64,000 nucleotides of DNA from Streptomyces sp. CA-210063 (GCF_024612015.1 NZ_CP102512.1:2480001-2544000), one strand, 5' to 3'; shown: positions 49,177-58,556, counted from the stretch's first letter. Notes: generated from the letters alone by a model not told the origin. Translations and numbers: made by a program.

Positions 49177-50145
49177 ATGACGACCGCTCACTCCTTATCC
49201 GGGGTTGGGAGCAACCCACCGCCAGAGAGCGACACGGTCATCGACGTACGGGATCTGCGGATGCGCTACCGCAGCCAGGACGTATTGAAGGGGGTCGGCT
49301 TCACGGCCCGGCGAGGCGAAGTTGTCCTGCTGCTCGGCCCGAACGGCGCGGGCAAGACGACCACGATTGAGGTTTTGGAAGGCTTCCGGATGCGCTCGGC
49401 CGGTGACGTGACCGTCCTCGGCGCCGATCCGGCCGACGGGGACGAGCGGTGGCGTGCGCGCCTGGGCATCGTGTTGCAGTCCTGGCGTGACCACGGCAAG
49501 TGGCGGGTGCGGGAACTGCTGGCCCATCTTGGCTCGTACTACGCGCCGTACTCCACCGCCCTCGTGCGGCGGCCGTGGGACGTTGACGAACTCCTCGCCG
49601 CAGTGGGGCTGACCGAGCACGCGGACAAGCGGGTCGGAACTCTGTCCGGCGGGCAGCGCAGGCGTTTCGACGTGGCCGTCGGCATCGTAGGCAGACCCGA
49701 GGTGCTGTTTTTGGACGAGCCGACGGCGGGTCTGGACCCGGAGGCGAGGAACGAGTTCCACGGCCTGGTACGCGGGCTGGCGGACGAGAACACCACTGTT
49801 CTGCTGACCACGCACGACCTTGCGGAGGCGGAGAGGCTCGCCGACCGGATCCTCATTCTGGCCGGTGGCCGGATCGTGGCCGATGGCTCGGCCGAGGAGC
49901 TGTCGCGGCAGGCATCGGCCGAGGCCACTGTGCGCTGGACGCGGGACGGGCGGCCCTTCGAGGAGGCGACGGCCGAGCCCACCCGGTTCGTTCGTCGGCT
50001 GTTTGAGGAGCACGGCGAGGCGATCGGGGGGCTGGAGGTGCGCCGGGTGAGCTTGGAGGACACCTACCTGACGATGGTGCGGGAGTTTGAGGCGGGGAGC
50101 CTTCCCGATGAGCGGGCGGTGCAGGCTTTCGGGGAGGGATCGTGA
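49177..50145 (+). CDS. ABC-2 type exporter ATPase
   Basis: 322 residues, a single nucleotide-binding domain: Walker A LLGPNGAGKTTTIE, signature TLSGGQRRRFDVAVG, Walker B EVLFLDEPTAGLDPE and the switch histidine in VLLTTHDLAEAE. The C-terminal ~80 residues resemble the DrrA-like extension. With the overlapping permease it forms an export pump (DrrAB type) for a drug, lipid or peptide. ATG 49177 has GGGGA upstream; the end overlaps the permease by four bases. The TetR-type palindrome at 49014 probably governs it. Confidence 0.92.
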   Translation: MTTAHSLSGVGSNPPPESDTVIDVRDLRMRYRSQDVLKGVGFTARRGEVVLLLGPNGAGKTTTIEVLEGFRMRSAGDVTVLGADPADGDERWRARLGIVLQSWRDHGKWRVRELLAHLGSYYAPYSTALVRRPWDVDELLAAVGLTEHADKRVGTLSGGQRRRFDVAVGIVGRPEVLFLDEPTAGLDPEARNEFHGLVRGLADENTTVLLTTHDLAEAERLADRILILAGGRIVADGSAEELSRQASAEATVRWTRDGRPFEEATAEPTRFVRRLFEEHGEAIGGLEVRRVSLEDTYLTMVREFEAGSLPDERAVQAFGEGS

Positions 50146-50996
50146 TGAGTCCGGTGTGGTACGCGGCGGTAGTTGGGGTGCGGCGCGGCTGGACGGAACT
50201 TCGGCAGACTTTCACCACCGGCCAGGACGTGTTCGGTTACGTGCTCTGGACGGTTCTGCTCATCGTGCCGCTGTTCTTGGTCAGGGACGATCCGCTGAAG
50301 GGCGCCGGCATCTCGGCCGGCGCGTTCATGCTGCCGAGCATGCTGGGGATGACGCTCGCGTTCACGGGGATGATGACCACGGCGCAGCTGCTCGCGACCG
50401 AGCGCGAGGACGGCACCCTGCTGCGGGCCAAGGCCGTGCCCCACGGCATGGTCGGCCACCTGGTCGGCAAGATCATCATGGTGTCGGGTACGGCTCTCGC
50501 CTCCATGGCACTCCCCTTTGCCGTTGGCGTGTTCCTGGTGGACGGGGTTGCCCGGCAGGGCGGCGAAGCGTTGCTGACGCTGGTGTGGGTGGTGCCGCTG
50601 GGTCTCCTGGCCACCCTGCCGATGGGCGCTGTCATCGGCTCACTCGTCGGCAGTCCGCGCACCGTCGGGTTGCTGATGCTTCCGGTGATGGGACTCGTCG
50701 TGATCTCCGGGATCTACTTTCCCCTGTCGAAGCTGCCCGAGTGGCTGCAGACTGTCGGGCAGATCTTCCCCGTGTACTGGCTCGGCCTTGGTCTCCGCTC
50801 AGCGCTGCTGCCGGCCGATGCGGTCGCCGCCGAGATCGGCGATTCCTGGCGGCACCTGGAGACAGCGGGCGTGCTGGGTGCCTGGACGGTCGCCGGGCTG
50901 CTCCTCGCACCATCCGTCCTGCGCAGGATGGCCCGCCGCGAGTCCGGGGCCGCGATGGCGGAACGGCACCGGAAGGCGATGCAGCGGGTCGGTTAG
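50142..50996 (+). CDS. ABC-2 type exporter permease
   Basis: 284-residue membrane partner of the preceding ATPase, six predicted helices. Typical ABC-2 features are TTAQLLATEREDGTLLRAKA after the second helix, VGSPRTVGLLMLPVMGLVV and the extracytoplasmic IYFPLSKLPEWLQTVGQIFP. GTG 50142 overlaps the ATPase stop; the adjacent ATG 50145 is equally possible. In many streptomycetes such pairs are followed by a two-component system or regulator. Here a truncated transposase begins 35 bases after the stop, so any third gene has been lost. Confidence 0.9.
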   Translation: MMSPVWYAAVVGVRRGWTELRQTFTTGQDVFGYVLWTVLLIVPLFLVRDDPLKGAGISAGAFMLPSMLGMTLAFTGMMTTAQLLATEREDGTLLRAKAVPHGMVGHLVGKIIMVSGTALASMALPFAVGVFLVDGVARQGGEALLTLVWVVPLGLLATLPMGAVIGSLVGSPRTVGLLMLPVMGLVVISGIYFPLSKLPEWLQTVGQIFPVYWLGLGLRSALLPADAVAAEIGDSWRHLETAGVLGAWTVAGLLLAPSVLRRMARRESGAAMAERHRKAMQRVG

Positions 50997-51031
50997 TGAT
51001 GTGCCGCCGGGGATGTCGGCCCGGCTCCTGG

Positions 51032-51930
51032 TCAGGCCGCCTTGGGCAGAGGGCGTCCGCCCCAGCGGATGCCCTTCTCGCTGCGGATGCGGGCGCGTTC
51101 CTTGCGCTGGGCGGCGAGCACCTCGGGGTGGCGGGCGTTCGCGTTGCGCCAGCGCAGGTAGTGGTGCAAGACCCGGGTCTGCACCGTGTGGTTCGGATGG
51201 TTGGAGTTGGCCAGGGTGAACTGCCGCAGCGGGCCGAAATGGGCCTCGATCGGGTTGGCCCAGGAGGCGTAGGCCGGGGTGAAGGACAGCTCGACCTTGT
51301 TCTTCTTCGCCCAGCGGCGGATGTCCGCTCCGGTGTAGGCGGAGAGGGTGTCCAGAATGATGTAGACCGGGGCGCCGTCGGGTCGGGCGGCACGGATCGA
51401 CTTCAACGCAGCCAGAGTGTTGGCAGTGCCCTTGCGACGGCGGTTGACACCCCCCAGGGTGTCGTCGCCGAGGGAGTAGCAACCGTGGAAGTAGGTCACG
51501 CCGTGGGTGCGGCGGAAGGTCGCCAGAAGCCGGTCGGGCTTGCCCTGCCTCGCCCAGCAGGAGCCGGCGGTGGGCCGGATCCCGAGGGGCCCGAACTCGT
51601 CGAAGCCAAAGACCCGGTCCGGAAAGCGTTCCAGCACATGCTCGATGCGGTCGAGCTTGGCATCGCGCTCGGGGTCGGGTGACTCTTTCCATGTCTTGGT
51701 GCGTTGGAACGTTATCCCATTGCGAAGCAGCAGGCGCCGTAAGGATTCCCGGCCGATGCGGATGACGCGTCCGTGCACGCGGCGCAGGTAGGCGGCGAGT
51801 TTGCGGATCGACCAGCGGGTGAAGGGCTGGCCGAGCTTGGTGGGGCGGGTGGTGGCTGTCTGGATGACGAAGTCCTCGTCGCGAGTGCCGTGCCTGGCCG
51901 ATCGCCGTCTCTGACGCCTTAACGACACCT
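51032..51930 (-). mobile_element. IS630-family transposase, N-terminus deleted
   Basis: About 300 codons of an IS630/Tc1-type DDE transposase. The catalytic residues lie in FGFDEFGPLGIRP (first D), YIILDTLSAYTG (second D) and YASWANPIEAHFGPLRQF (E). The C-terminus is complete (EKGIRWGGRPLPKAA). The first ~90 residues with the helix-turn-helix that binds the transposon ends are absent. Upstream coding sequence switches at about 51930 into the stop region of another gene, so there is no proper start and the copy is probably inactive. It lies directly between the ABC exporter and a degraded NTPase gene. Confidence 0.85.
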
Positions 51931-53078
51931 TCATACAGAGAGCTGGACGTTCGCCCCCAGCCAACCAACCGCCTTCAAGTCACGGACGAGCCACTCATAG
52001 GCAAGCTCAGTCGCCGGGCGGGATGAACCCGTGGACAGTTCGCGATCTACGTAGTACGGCCGATGGAAGTTCGTCTGGGAATCTACCGGCCCACCGGGGA
52101 ACGGGGAGGTGGGGCCGAACCCCGGCTCGGTCCACAGGTCCAGGTCCACCTCAGGTGGGTCATTGCGGCGCCCTGCGGCCTTGGGACGGAGGGTATGGAT
52201 CAAGCCGCTGTGCGACCCGTCCGTGTCGTCCTCCGGCATGACCACCATGCCCTCGGCGCTCACGGGCAGGGCGCTGTACAGGCCCAGCGCAGGGGCGAGG
52301 GACGGGAAGTTCAGTTCGACCAGCTGTCGGTAGCCGATGAGGGCGTCCCTCAGAATCTGCCTGGTGATCCTCAGCGTCAGCAACGGGGAATACCCTTGCC
52401 ACATCCGTCCACGCCGCGGGATTTCCTGATCCGGTTCGCCGTACGGTCTGCGCAGCACCTCGTCGATAACACCGGCCAACTGGGAGTGCAACCACCGGAT
52501 GTCCGCCGAGTCGTAGGTGTAGCCCGCAACTTGATGGGTGTACCGCACGGATGTCCGCACATGCTCCATCATCGCCTCAACCTCGTGCACCACAGCCCTG
52601 CCCAGCTCGATTCCAGGTCTGCACGTGGCGAGAATCCGGGCGGTCGGGTGGGCGGCCAGCAGGAGCCTGGCCTCGTACAGGAGCTGTGCAACCTGCTCAG
52701 GCGAGAGCCTATCGAGATCGTCGATCACGATACGTCCGAGTCCACTCGCCGGCTCGCCGCCCGCGCGCGTGACGGCATCCAGCAGATCCGGTACGGCCTT
52801 GCCCGCATCCACCCATACAGGGATCACCACATCAGGGTCACCCGCTGCCTCGCGATGCCCTTCCCGCAACCAACTCTCGGCTTCCCCCCGTAGCCGTCCC
52901 ATGCCTCAAGCTCGCTCGGATAGGGCACCCGCCCCTCGAACGTTGCCTCACGCCCGCCATCCTTGCCGTCCCCGAAGGCGGAGACGCCCGACCCCAGGAT
53001 CTCCTGGGCCAGGGCCTGCGACACGTGCTCGAACTCCCGGGTGCTCAGCCCGCTGAGGTTGTAATCCACCCCCGCCAT
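51931..53078 (-). pseudogene. Deleted Mrr-like/P-loop NTPase gene (probable defence protein)
   Basis: Two pieces of one gene. From ATG 53078 the N-terminus (LSGLSTREFEHVSQALAQEI, VSAFGDGKDGGREATFEG) resembles the start of restriction-endonuclease-like domains attached to STAND/KAP NTPases. At about 52885 the frame changes. The second piece begins near ESWLREGHREAAGDPDVVIP, contains Walker B GRIVIDDLDRLSPEQV and continues to stop 51931. The Walker A region and several hundred residues between are missing, which fits an internal deletion. Such NTPases are usually anti-phage or plasmid-restriction factors. The gene start is adjacent to the att-like repeat. Confidence 0.6.
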
Positions 53079-53161
53079 GATGCCGCCGCGGCTATCTCCC
53101 GACCGCCCAACGGAACTTTTTCCCCGGCCGGGCCTCTGCGCCCACGCCGATTCACGCGGCT

Positions 53162-53350
53162 TGACCAGCCCAGCAACACGCCTGACACTTCATCAGAACG
53201 AGCGTCAAATGAGCGTCACGAGCGTCATTTCAGCGTCAAGATATCGCCCGTAACGCCCACACCGCACATAATGCGCACGCGTAAAACCGCTGGTCAGGAG
53301 CCCTTCGCCGCCGGTTCAAGGATGGCAACGCACTCCACATGATGCGTCAT
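53162..53350. repeat. att-like repeat at the RNA-methyltransferase 3' end (right)
   Basis: 189 bases aligning with 46996-47162, including the final codons of the intact methyltransferase and ~130 bases beyond. A 20-base extra segment contains further GAGCGTCA repeats (four AGCGTCA copies at about 53200-53240). Together with the left copy it brackets about 6 kb of accessory DNA. Confidence 0.75.
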
Positions 53351-54622
53351 CGGAAACAGATCGAACGCCCGCAGCATCCGCACCCGATACCCGCCCTCCC
53401 GGAAGTACCCCAGGTCACGGGCCAGCGCGGCCGGGTCGCAGGCCACGTAGGCGATGCGGCGTGCCCCCAGGGACGACATGTGCTGGACGGTCTTCCGGCC
53501 GGCGCCGGCGCGCGGTGGGTCGAGGACGATCAGGTCGACCTCGGTGATGCCGGTGCGCGGAAGCACCGCGTCGACCTTGCCCTGTTCGATGCGGACGCGG
53601 TCGAAGTCGGCGAGGTTGTGCCGGGCGTCCTCGACCGCGCGCTTGCCGGACTCGATGCCGAGGACGGCACCCTTGTCGCCGACGCGGTCGGCGAGGGCGC
53701 CCGCGAACAGTCCCACCCCGCAGTACAGGTCCAGCGCCATGTCGCCCTTGCGCGGGAGCAGGCCCTGCATGACCGCCTTGACGAGGGTGTCCGCGGCCTT
53801 CGGGTGGACCTGCCAGAAGCCGCCGCTGCCCACGCGGTACGTACGGTCGTCCGCGCGCTCGCGGACGAAGGGGCGCCCGTGGACGCGGTGCACGCCCCCG
53901 TCCTTCTCCTCGACCCGCATCACCGACACCGGCTTGTCCAGCTCCACGATCGGCAGCCGCGCACCCGGTCGGGGCTCCAGGATCACCTGACGGTCCTGCG
54001 ACCCCGTCGCAGCGATCGCGTCGATCGACGCCATGCCCGTCCAGTCGCGCTTCTCGATGCCCAGTTCGCTCACGCCGGGCGCCGCGATCATGCAGTGGTC
54101 GATCGGCTCCACCTCGTGCGAGCGGTGCTTGCGCAGCCCGGCCCGGCCCTGGTCGTCCACCGCGTACTGCACCCGCGTACGCCACGCCGGTACCTCGCCC
54201 GGCGGCAGCTTGTCGCCCTCGGCCGGCATCACCGTGCCGTCCCAGCCGGCCTCCTCGGGCGTGAGGCCCGCGAGACGCTCCAGCTGCTCGGCGATGACCT
54301 CGCCCTTGAAACGGCGCTGCGCGCCCGGCTTGGCGTGCTGCCAGTCGCAGCCGCCGCAGCGGCCGGGCCCGGCGTAGGGGCAGGGGGCCTCGACGCGGTC
54401 CTTGGAGGCCGACAGGACCGAGACCGCGTCCGCCCGCAGGAAGCGCGCGCCCTCCTCGCCGTCCGTCACCCGCGCCACGACACGCTCGCCGGGCAGCGCG
54501 TGCCGTACGAAGAGGACCTGGCCCTCGGACGTACGCGCGATGCAGTGGCCGCCGTGGGCGACGGGGCCGACCTCGACCTCGTACTCCTCCCCCACCAGCG
54601 ATTTCTTGGGTTCTGCCTGCAT
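53294..54622 (-). CDS. TrmA/RlmCD-family RNA (uracil-5-)-methyltransferase
   Basis: 442-residue SAM-dependent enzyme that methylates uracil in tRNA or rRNA. An N-terminal TRAM domain (EVEVGPVAHGGHCIARTSEG) is followed by a 4Fe-4S cysteine set (CPYAGPGRCGGCDW), SAM-binding LDLYCGVGLFAGALADRV, the DPPRAGAG motif and the catalytic cysteine in YVACDPAALARDL. ATG 54622 starts the TRAM domain. The 3' end is the apparent integration target of the neighbouring island: its last codons are duplicated, in decayed form, at 47130-47160. It and the APC-type permease upstream on the same strand are 92 bases apart. Confidence 0.9.
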   Translation of the reverse strand: MQAEPKKSLVGEEYEVEVGPVAHGGHCIARTSEGQVLFVRHALPGERVVARVTDGEEGARFLRADAVSVLSASKDRVEAPCPYAGPGRCGGCDWQHAKPGAQRRFKGEVIAEQLERLAGLTPEEAGWDGTVMPAEGDKLPPGEVPAWRTRVQYAVDDQGRAGLRKHRSHEVEPIDHCMIAAPGVSELGIEKRDWTGMASIDAIAATGSQDRQVILEPRPGARLPIVELDKPVSVMRVEEKDGGVHRVHGRPFVRERADDRTYRVGSGGFWQVHPKAADTLVKAVMQGLLPRKGDMALDLYCGVGLFAGALADRVGDKGAVLGIESGKRAVEDARHNLADFDRVRIEQGKVDAVLPRTGITEVDLIVLDPPRAGAGRKTVQHMSSLGARRIAYVACDPAALARDLGYFREGGYRVRMLRAFDLFPMTHHVECVAILEPAAKGS

Positions 54623-54714
54623 GGTGGGGTGACTCCAGATGAGGGAAAAGCGACAACGGCCGGACAACAGCCCACCAGTCTACGTGGGTGCCGTCCGGCC
54701 GTTGACCACGATCG

Positions 54715-56778
54715 TCAGCTCCTGTTGGCCGAGGACTCCTTCGAAGACTCCTTCGGCCGCTCGTTCGCCGGGCCACGCCGTACCGAACCCGGCGCGTTCC
54801 ACTCCTGGCGCTTGCGCTCCCGTCGCTTGGCGACCTCGGAGGACTCCAGTTGGTAGGGCACGGAGGTCACCATGACACCCGGTGTGAAGAGCAGTCGGCC
54901 CTTGAGCCGGAGTGCGCTCTGGTTGTGCAGCAGCTGCTCGTACCAGTGGCCGACCACGTACTCGGGGATGATGACCGACACCGCGTCGCGCGGCGACTCC
55001 TTGCGCAGGCTCTTGACGTACTCGATGACCGGCCGGGTGACCTCGCGGTACGGCGAGTCCAGGACCTTCAGCGGTACGTCGATGCCGCGCCGGGTCCACT
55101 CCTCCTGGAGCGCCTTGGTCTCGGCCGGGTCGACGTTGACGCTGAGCGCCTCCAGGGTGTGGGAGCGCATCAGCTTGGCGTAGGCGAGGGCGCGCAGGGT
55201 GGGGCGGTGGATCTTCGAGATCAGCACCACGGAGTGGACCCGGGACGGCCGTACGACGTCGTCGCTCGGGCCGTCCGGCGCGGCGATCTCCGCGGCGACC
55301 CGGTCGTAGTGCCTGCGGATGGCCGTCATCGTCGCGTAGAAGATCACCATGCCGAGCAGGGCGACCCAGGCGCCGTGCGTGAACTTGGTGACGAGGACGA
55401 CGATCAGGACCAGTCCGGTGAAGAAGGCGCCGAAGGTGTTGATCGCGCGGGAGCGGATCATGTGGCGCCGCTTGGCCGGGTCCTTCTCGGTGCGCAGATA
55501 GCGGTTCCAGTGCCGGACCATGCCCGTCTGGCTGAGCGTGAAGGAGACGAACACACCGACGATGTACAGCTGGATCAGGCGCGTGGAGTCGGCGCCGTAG
55601 ACCCACACCAGGAGTCCGGCGGCGCCCGCGAGGAGCACGATGCCGTTGGAGAAGGCGAGGCGGTCGCCGCGGGTGTGCAGCTGGCGCGGGAGGTAGCGGT
55701 CCTGGGCGAGGATCGAGCCGAGCAGCGGGAAGCCGTTGTACGCGGTGTTGGCGGCCAGGAACAGCACGAGCGCGGTGGCGGAGGCCAGCAGGATGAAGAA
55801 GAACGTGCCGTCGCCGAAGACGGCTGCGGCGACCTGCGAGATCACCGGGTTCTGGACGTAGGAGTCACCGACCGGGGAGCCGTCGCGCAGCAGGTCGACC
55901 GCCGGGTTCTCGGCCATCCGTACGTCGGTGGCCATGGCGAGGCCGATGATGCCGCAGAACATGGTGACGGCGAGCAGGCCCATCGCGGTGAGCGTGGTGG
56001 CCGCGTTCTTCGACTTGGGCTTGCGGAAGGCGGGCACGCCGTTGGAGATGGCCTCGACACCGGTGAGCGCGGCACAGCCGGAGGAGAAGGCGCGCAGCAT
56101 CAGGAAGACCAGCGCGAAGCCGGCGAGGCCCTGGTGCTCGGCCTTGATCTCCAGGCCGGCGGTGGGCGCCCGCATCGTCTCGTCGAGGACCAGGCTCCGG
56201 AACGCGCCCCAGGCGATCATCGCGAAGACGCCGACGACGAAGACGTACGTCGGGATCGCGAAGAGTTTCCCGGACTCCTTCACTCCGCGCAGGTTCATCA
56301 GGGTGAGCAGCACGATGATGCCGACCGCGCACAGCACCTTGTGCTCGACGAAGAAGGGAATGGCGGAGCCCAGGTTCTCCACACCGGAGGAGATCGACAC
56401 GGCGACGGTGAGGACGTAGTCGACGAGGAGCGCGCTGGCGACGGTGAGGCCGGCCCGGGGGCCGAGGTTGGTGTTCGCCACCTCGTAGTCGCCGCCGCCG
56501 CTCGGGTACGCGTGCACGTTCTGCCGGTACGACGCCACCACGGTGAACATCAGCACGACGACCGCGACGGCGATCCAGGGGCTGAAGTGGTAGGCCGACA
56601 CGCCCGCGATGGAGAGGACCAGCAGCACCTCGCCGGGTGCGTACGCCACGGACGACAGCGGGTCGGAGGCGAAGACGGGGAGTGCGATGCGCTTCGGCAG
56701 GAGCGTCTCGCCCAGCCGGTCGCTGCGCAGAGCGCGCCCGATCAGAATCCTTTTGGGCACGTCGGTCAGTTTGGACAC
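54715..56778 (-). CDS. APC-superfamily permease with cytoplasmic C-terminal domain
   Basis: 687-residue transporter with about 12 transmembrane helices (LPVFASDPLSSVAYAPGEVL, YPSGGGDYEVANTNLGPRAG, GCAALTGVEAISNGVPAF). A ~190-residue soluble C-terminal part follows (SVVLISKIHRPTLRALAYA onward, ending in a Lys/Arg/Ser tail). This architecture is typical of the actinobacterial APC permeases next to TrkA-like genes, and amino-acid or K+ transport are both possible. GTG 56778 (VSKLTDVPKRIL) is chosen by family pattern, since no clear ribosome site is seen. It is divergent from the TrkA-type pair, with which it may work in ion homeostasis. Confidence 0.85.
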   Translation of the reverse strand: MSKLTDVPKRILIGRALRSDRLGETLLPKRIALPVFASDPLSSVAYAPGEVLLVLSIAGVSAYHFSPWIAVAVVVLMFTVVASYRQNVHAYPSGGGDYEVANTNLGPRAGLTVASALLVDYVLTVAVSISSGVENLGSAIPFFVEHKVLCAVGIIVLLTLMNLRGVKESGKLFAIPTYVFVVGVFAMIAWGAFRSLVLDETMRAPTAGLEIKAEHQGLAGFALVFLMLRAFSSGCAALTGVEAISNGVPAFRKPKSKNAATTLTAMGLLAVTMFCGIIGLAMATDVRMAENPAVDLLRDGSPVGDSYVQNPVISQVAAAVFGDGTFFFILLASATALVLFLAANTAYNGFPLLGSILAQDRYLPRQLHTRGDRLAFSNGIVLLAGAAGLLVWVYGADSTRLIQLYIVGVFVSFTLSQTGMVRHWNRYLRTEKDPAKRRHMIRSRAINTFGAFFTGLVLIVVLVTKFTHGAWVALLGMVIFYATMTAIRRHYDRVAAEIAAPDGPSDDVVRPSRVHSVVLISKIHRPTLRALAYAKLMRSHTLEALSVNVDPAETKALQEEWTRRGIDVPLKVLDSPYREVTRPVIEYVKSLRKESPRDAVSVIIPEYVVGHWYEQLLHNQSALRLKGRLLFTPGVMVTSVPYQLESSEVAKRRERKRQEWNAPGSVRRGPANERPKESSKESSANRS

Positions 56779-56961
56779 GCAGAGGATCGTAAGCGCCCCG
56801 ACTGGTTCTGGGCACATCCGGGTGAAATCCCGGCGGGCCCCGGGGTGAAATCCTTCCGGCCGTGACTGCGAAGTGCGTCACGTCACGCATCCTCGTCTCT
56901 TATGGACAGCGTCCTTACGTCTATATGACGAATCCCGAACACCTCACCCTCTGGAGGCATC

Positions 56962-57072
56962 ATGCAGGCCGCGACCGCGGAACTGATCGGCGCGCTCGCC
57001 TCCCTCGTCGGACTCGGCATCCTGACGATGATCAGCGTCCGCCGGATCAGCCGACGACGTCCCACGATGTGA
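56962..57072 (+). CDS. 36-residue single-span membrane peptide
   Basis: A strong ribosome site (GGAGG, four bases before ATG 56962) opens a 37-codon frame. One helix (LIGALASLVGLGILTMISV) is followed by the very basic end RRISRRRP. The form recalls KdpF-like or other transporter-associated micropeptides. It precedes the TrkA-type pair by 118 bases on the same strand and faces the APC permease, so it may be a small subunit or regulator of one of them. It is too short for routine gene calling. Confidence 0.6.
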   Translation: MQAATAELIGALASLVGLGILTMISVRRISRRRPTM

Positions 57073-57190
57073 CCGGAGACTGCACGGGGGTGCCCCCGGT
57101 GGACCGCGCGTGTGTAGCTTGGGCGACGGTCTGAGACCCTGTTTTTGACGTTTCGGCTGAACAGTAGCTATTGACACCGGAAGGACGGTC

Positions 57191-57862
57191 GTGCACATCG
57201 TCATCATGGGCTGCGGGCGAGTGGGCTCCACCCTCGCCCAGACCCTGGAGCAACAGGGGCACACGGTCGCCGTGATCGACCAGGACCCCACGGCCTTCCG
57301 TCGTCTGGGCTCGGGGTTCGGCGGCCGTCGCGTCACCGGCATCGGTTTCGACCGCGACACGCTGCGCGAGGCGGGCATCGAGGAGGCGGGCGCGTTCGCC
57401 GCGGTCTCCAGCGGCGACAACTCGAACATCATCGCCGCCCGCGTCGCCCGCGAGATGTTCGGCATCGAGAACGTGGCGGCACGGATCTACGACCCCCGCC
57501 GCGCCGAGGTCTACCAGCGGCTGGGCATTCCGACGGTCGCCACGGTCCGCTGGACCGCCGACCAGATGCTCCGCCGGCTGCTGCCCGCCGGGTCGGAGCC
57601 GCTGTGGCGCGACCCCACCGGCGGCGTCCAGCTCGCCGAGGTGCACGCCTCGTCGGCCTGGGTGGGCCACAAGATCAGCAAGATGCAGGAGGAGACCGGC
57701 GTCCGCGTCGCCTTCCTCACGCGTCTGGGGGAGGCGATGCTGCCCTCCTCACAGACAGTGCTGCAGGAGGGCGACCTCGTGCACGTGATGATGCGTACCG
57801 ACGACGTCGAGAAGGTCGAGGCGTCCTTCGCCGAGGGCCCCGACGAGGAGGGCGGTCACTGA
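57191..57862 (+). CDS. TrkA-family potassium uptake protein (first of pair)
   Basis: 223-residue cytoplasmic RCK protein that gates K+ uptake in response to nucleotide. The N-terminal Rossmann domain has MHIVIMGCGRVGSTLAQTL and the acidic end of strand two (VAVIDQDPTAF). The C-terminal TrkA_C domain includes RVAFLTRLGEAMLPSSQTVL. The GTG 57191 start is preceded by GGAAGGA. Its stop overlaps the next gene (TGATG). It corresponds to the CeoB/CeoC pair of actinobacteria. No TrkH/TrkG channel subunit is present in the window, so the APC permease or a distant gene must supply the pore. Confidence 0.9.
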   Translation: MHIVIMGCGRVGSTLAQTLEQQGHTVAVIDQDPTAFRRLGSGFGGRRVTGIGFDRDTLREAGIEEAGAFAAVSSGDNSNIIAARVAREMFGIENVAARIYDPRRAEVYQRLGIPTVATVRWTADQMLRRLLPAGSEPLWRDPTGGVQLAEVHASSAWVGHKISKMQEETGVRVAFLTRLGEAMLPSSQTVLQEGDLVHVMMRTDDVEKVEASFAEGPDEEGGH

Positions 57863-58539
57863 TGAGGGTCGCCATTGCCGGAGCCGGCGCGGTCGGCCGC
57901 TCGATCGCGGGCGAACTGCTGGAGAACGGCCACGAGGTCCTTCTCGTCGACAAGGCGCCGACCGCCATCTCGGTCGAGCGCGTCCCCCAGGCGGAGTGGC
58001 TGCTGGCCGACGCCTGCGAGATCACGTCCCTGGACGAGGCGGCGCTCCAGCGCTGCAACGTCGTCATCGCCGCGACCGGCGACGACAAGGTCAACCTGGT
58101 CGTCTCCCTGCTGGCGAAGACGGAGTACGGCGTCCCGCGCGTCGTCGCCCGCGTCAACAACCCCAAGAACGAGTGGCTGTTCAACGAGTCCTGGGGCGTG
58201 GACGTGGCCGTGTCGACCCCCCGGCTGATGTCGGCCCTGGTCGAGGAGGCTGTCAGCGTCGGCGACCTGGTCCGGCTCCTCCGCTTCAGCCACGGCGACG
58301 CGAACCTGGTCGAGCTGACCCTGCCGCCCGAGTCGGCCCTGGCCGGCACGCAGGTGGGCGAGGTCGAGTGGCCGGAGGACACGTCCCTGGTCACGATCAT
58401 CCGCGGCACCCGGGTCCTCACCCCGACCCCGGACGACTCCCTGGAGGCGGGCGACGAACTCCTCTTCGTGGCCGCCCAGGCCCGCGAGGAACAGTTGGAG
58501 GACCTGCTGTCGGTCCGCCGCGAGGACGCGACGAGCTAG
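57862..58539 (+). CDS. TrkA-family potassium uptake protein (second of pair)
   Basis: 225 residues, paralogous to the preceding protein: MRVAIAGAGAVGRSIAGELL (NAD(H)-binding loop), VLLVDKAP with the acidic ligand, VVARVNNPKNEWLFNESWGV typical of the second family member, and a C-terminal ligand domain with VTIIRGTRVLTPTPDDSLEA. It overlaps the first gene by one base (TGATG), so the two should be made together and form a hetero-oligomeric gating ring. A strong hairpin terminator follows 17 bases after the stop. Confidence 0.9.
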   Translation: MRVAIAGAGAVGRSIAGELLENGHEVLLVDKAPTAISVERVPQAEWLLADACEITSLDEAALQRCNVVIAATGDDKVNLVVSLLAKTEYGVPRVVARVNNPKNEWLFNESWGVDVAVSTPRLMSALVEEAVSVGDLVRLLRFSHGDANLVELTLPPESALAGTQVGEVEWPEDTSLVTIIRGTRVLTPTPDDSLEAGDELLFVAAQAREEQLEDLLSVRREDATS

Positions 58540-58556
58540 CGGGGACCGATACGAGC

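Noticed and set aside
57073..57190. Riboswitch (ydaO/c-di-AMP type) before the TrkA-type pair
   Set aside because: Only a small CACGGGGG/CCCCCGGTG hairpin is visible; the conserved pseudo-symmetric elements of that riboswitch are not there.
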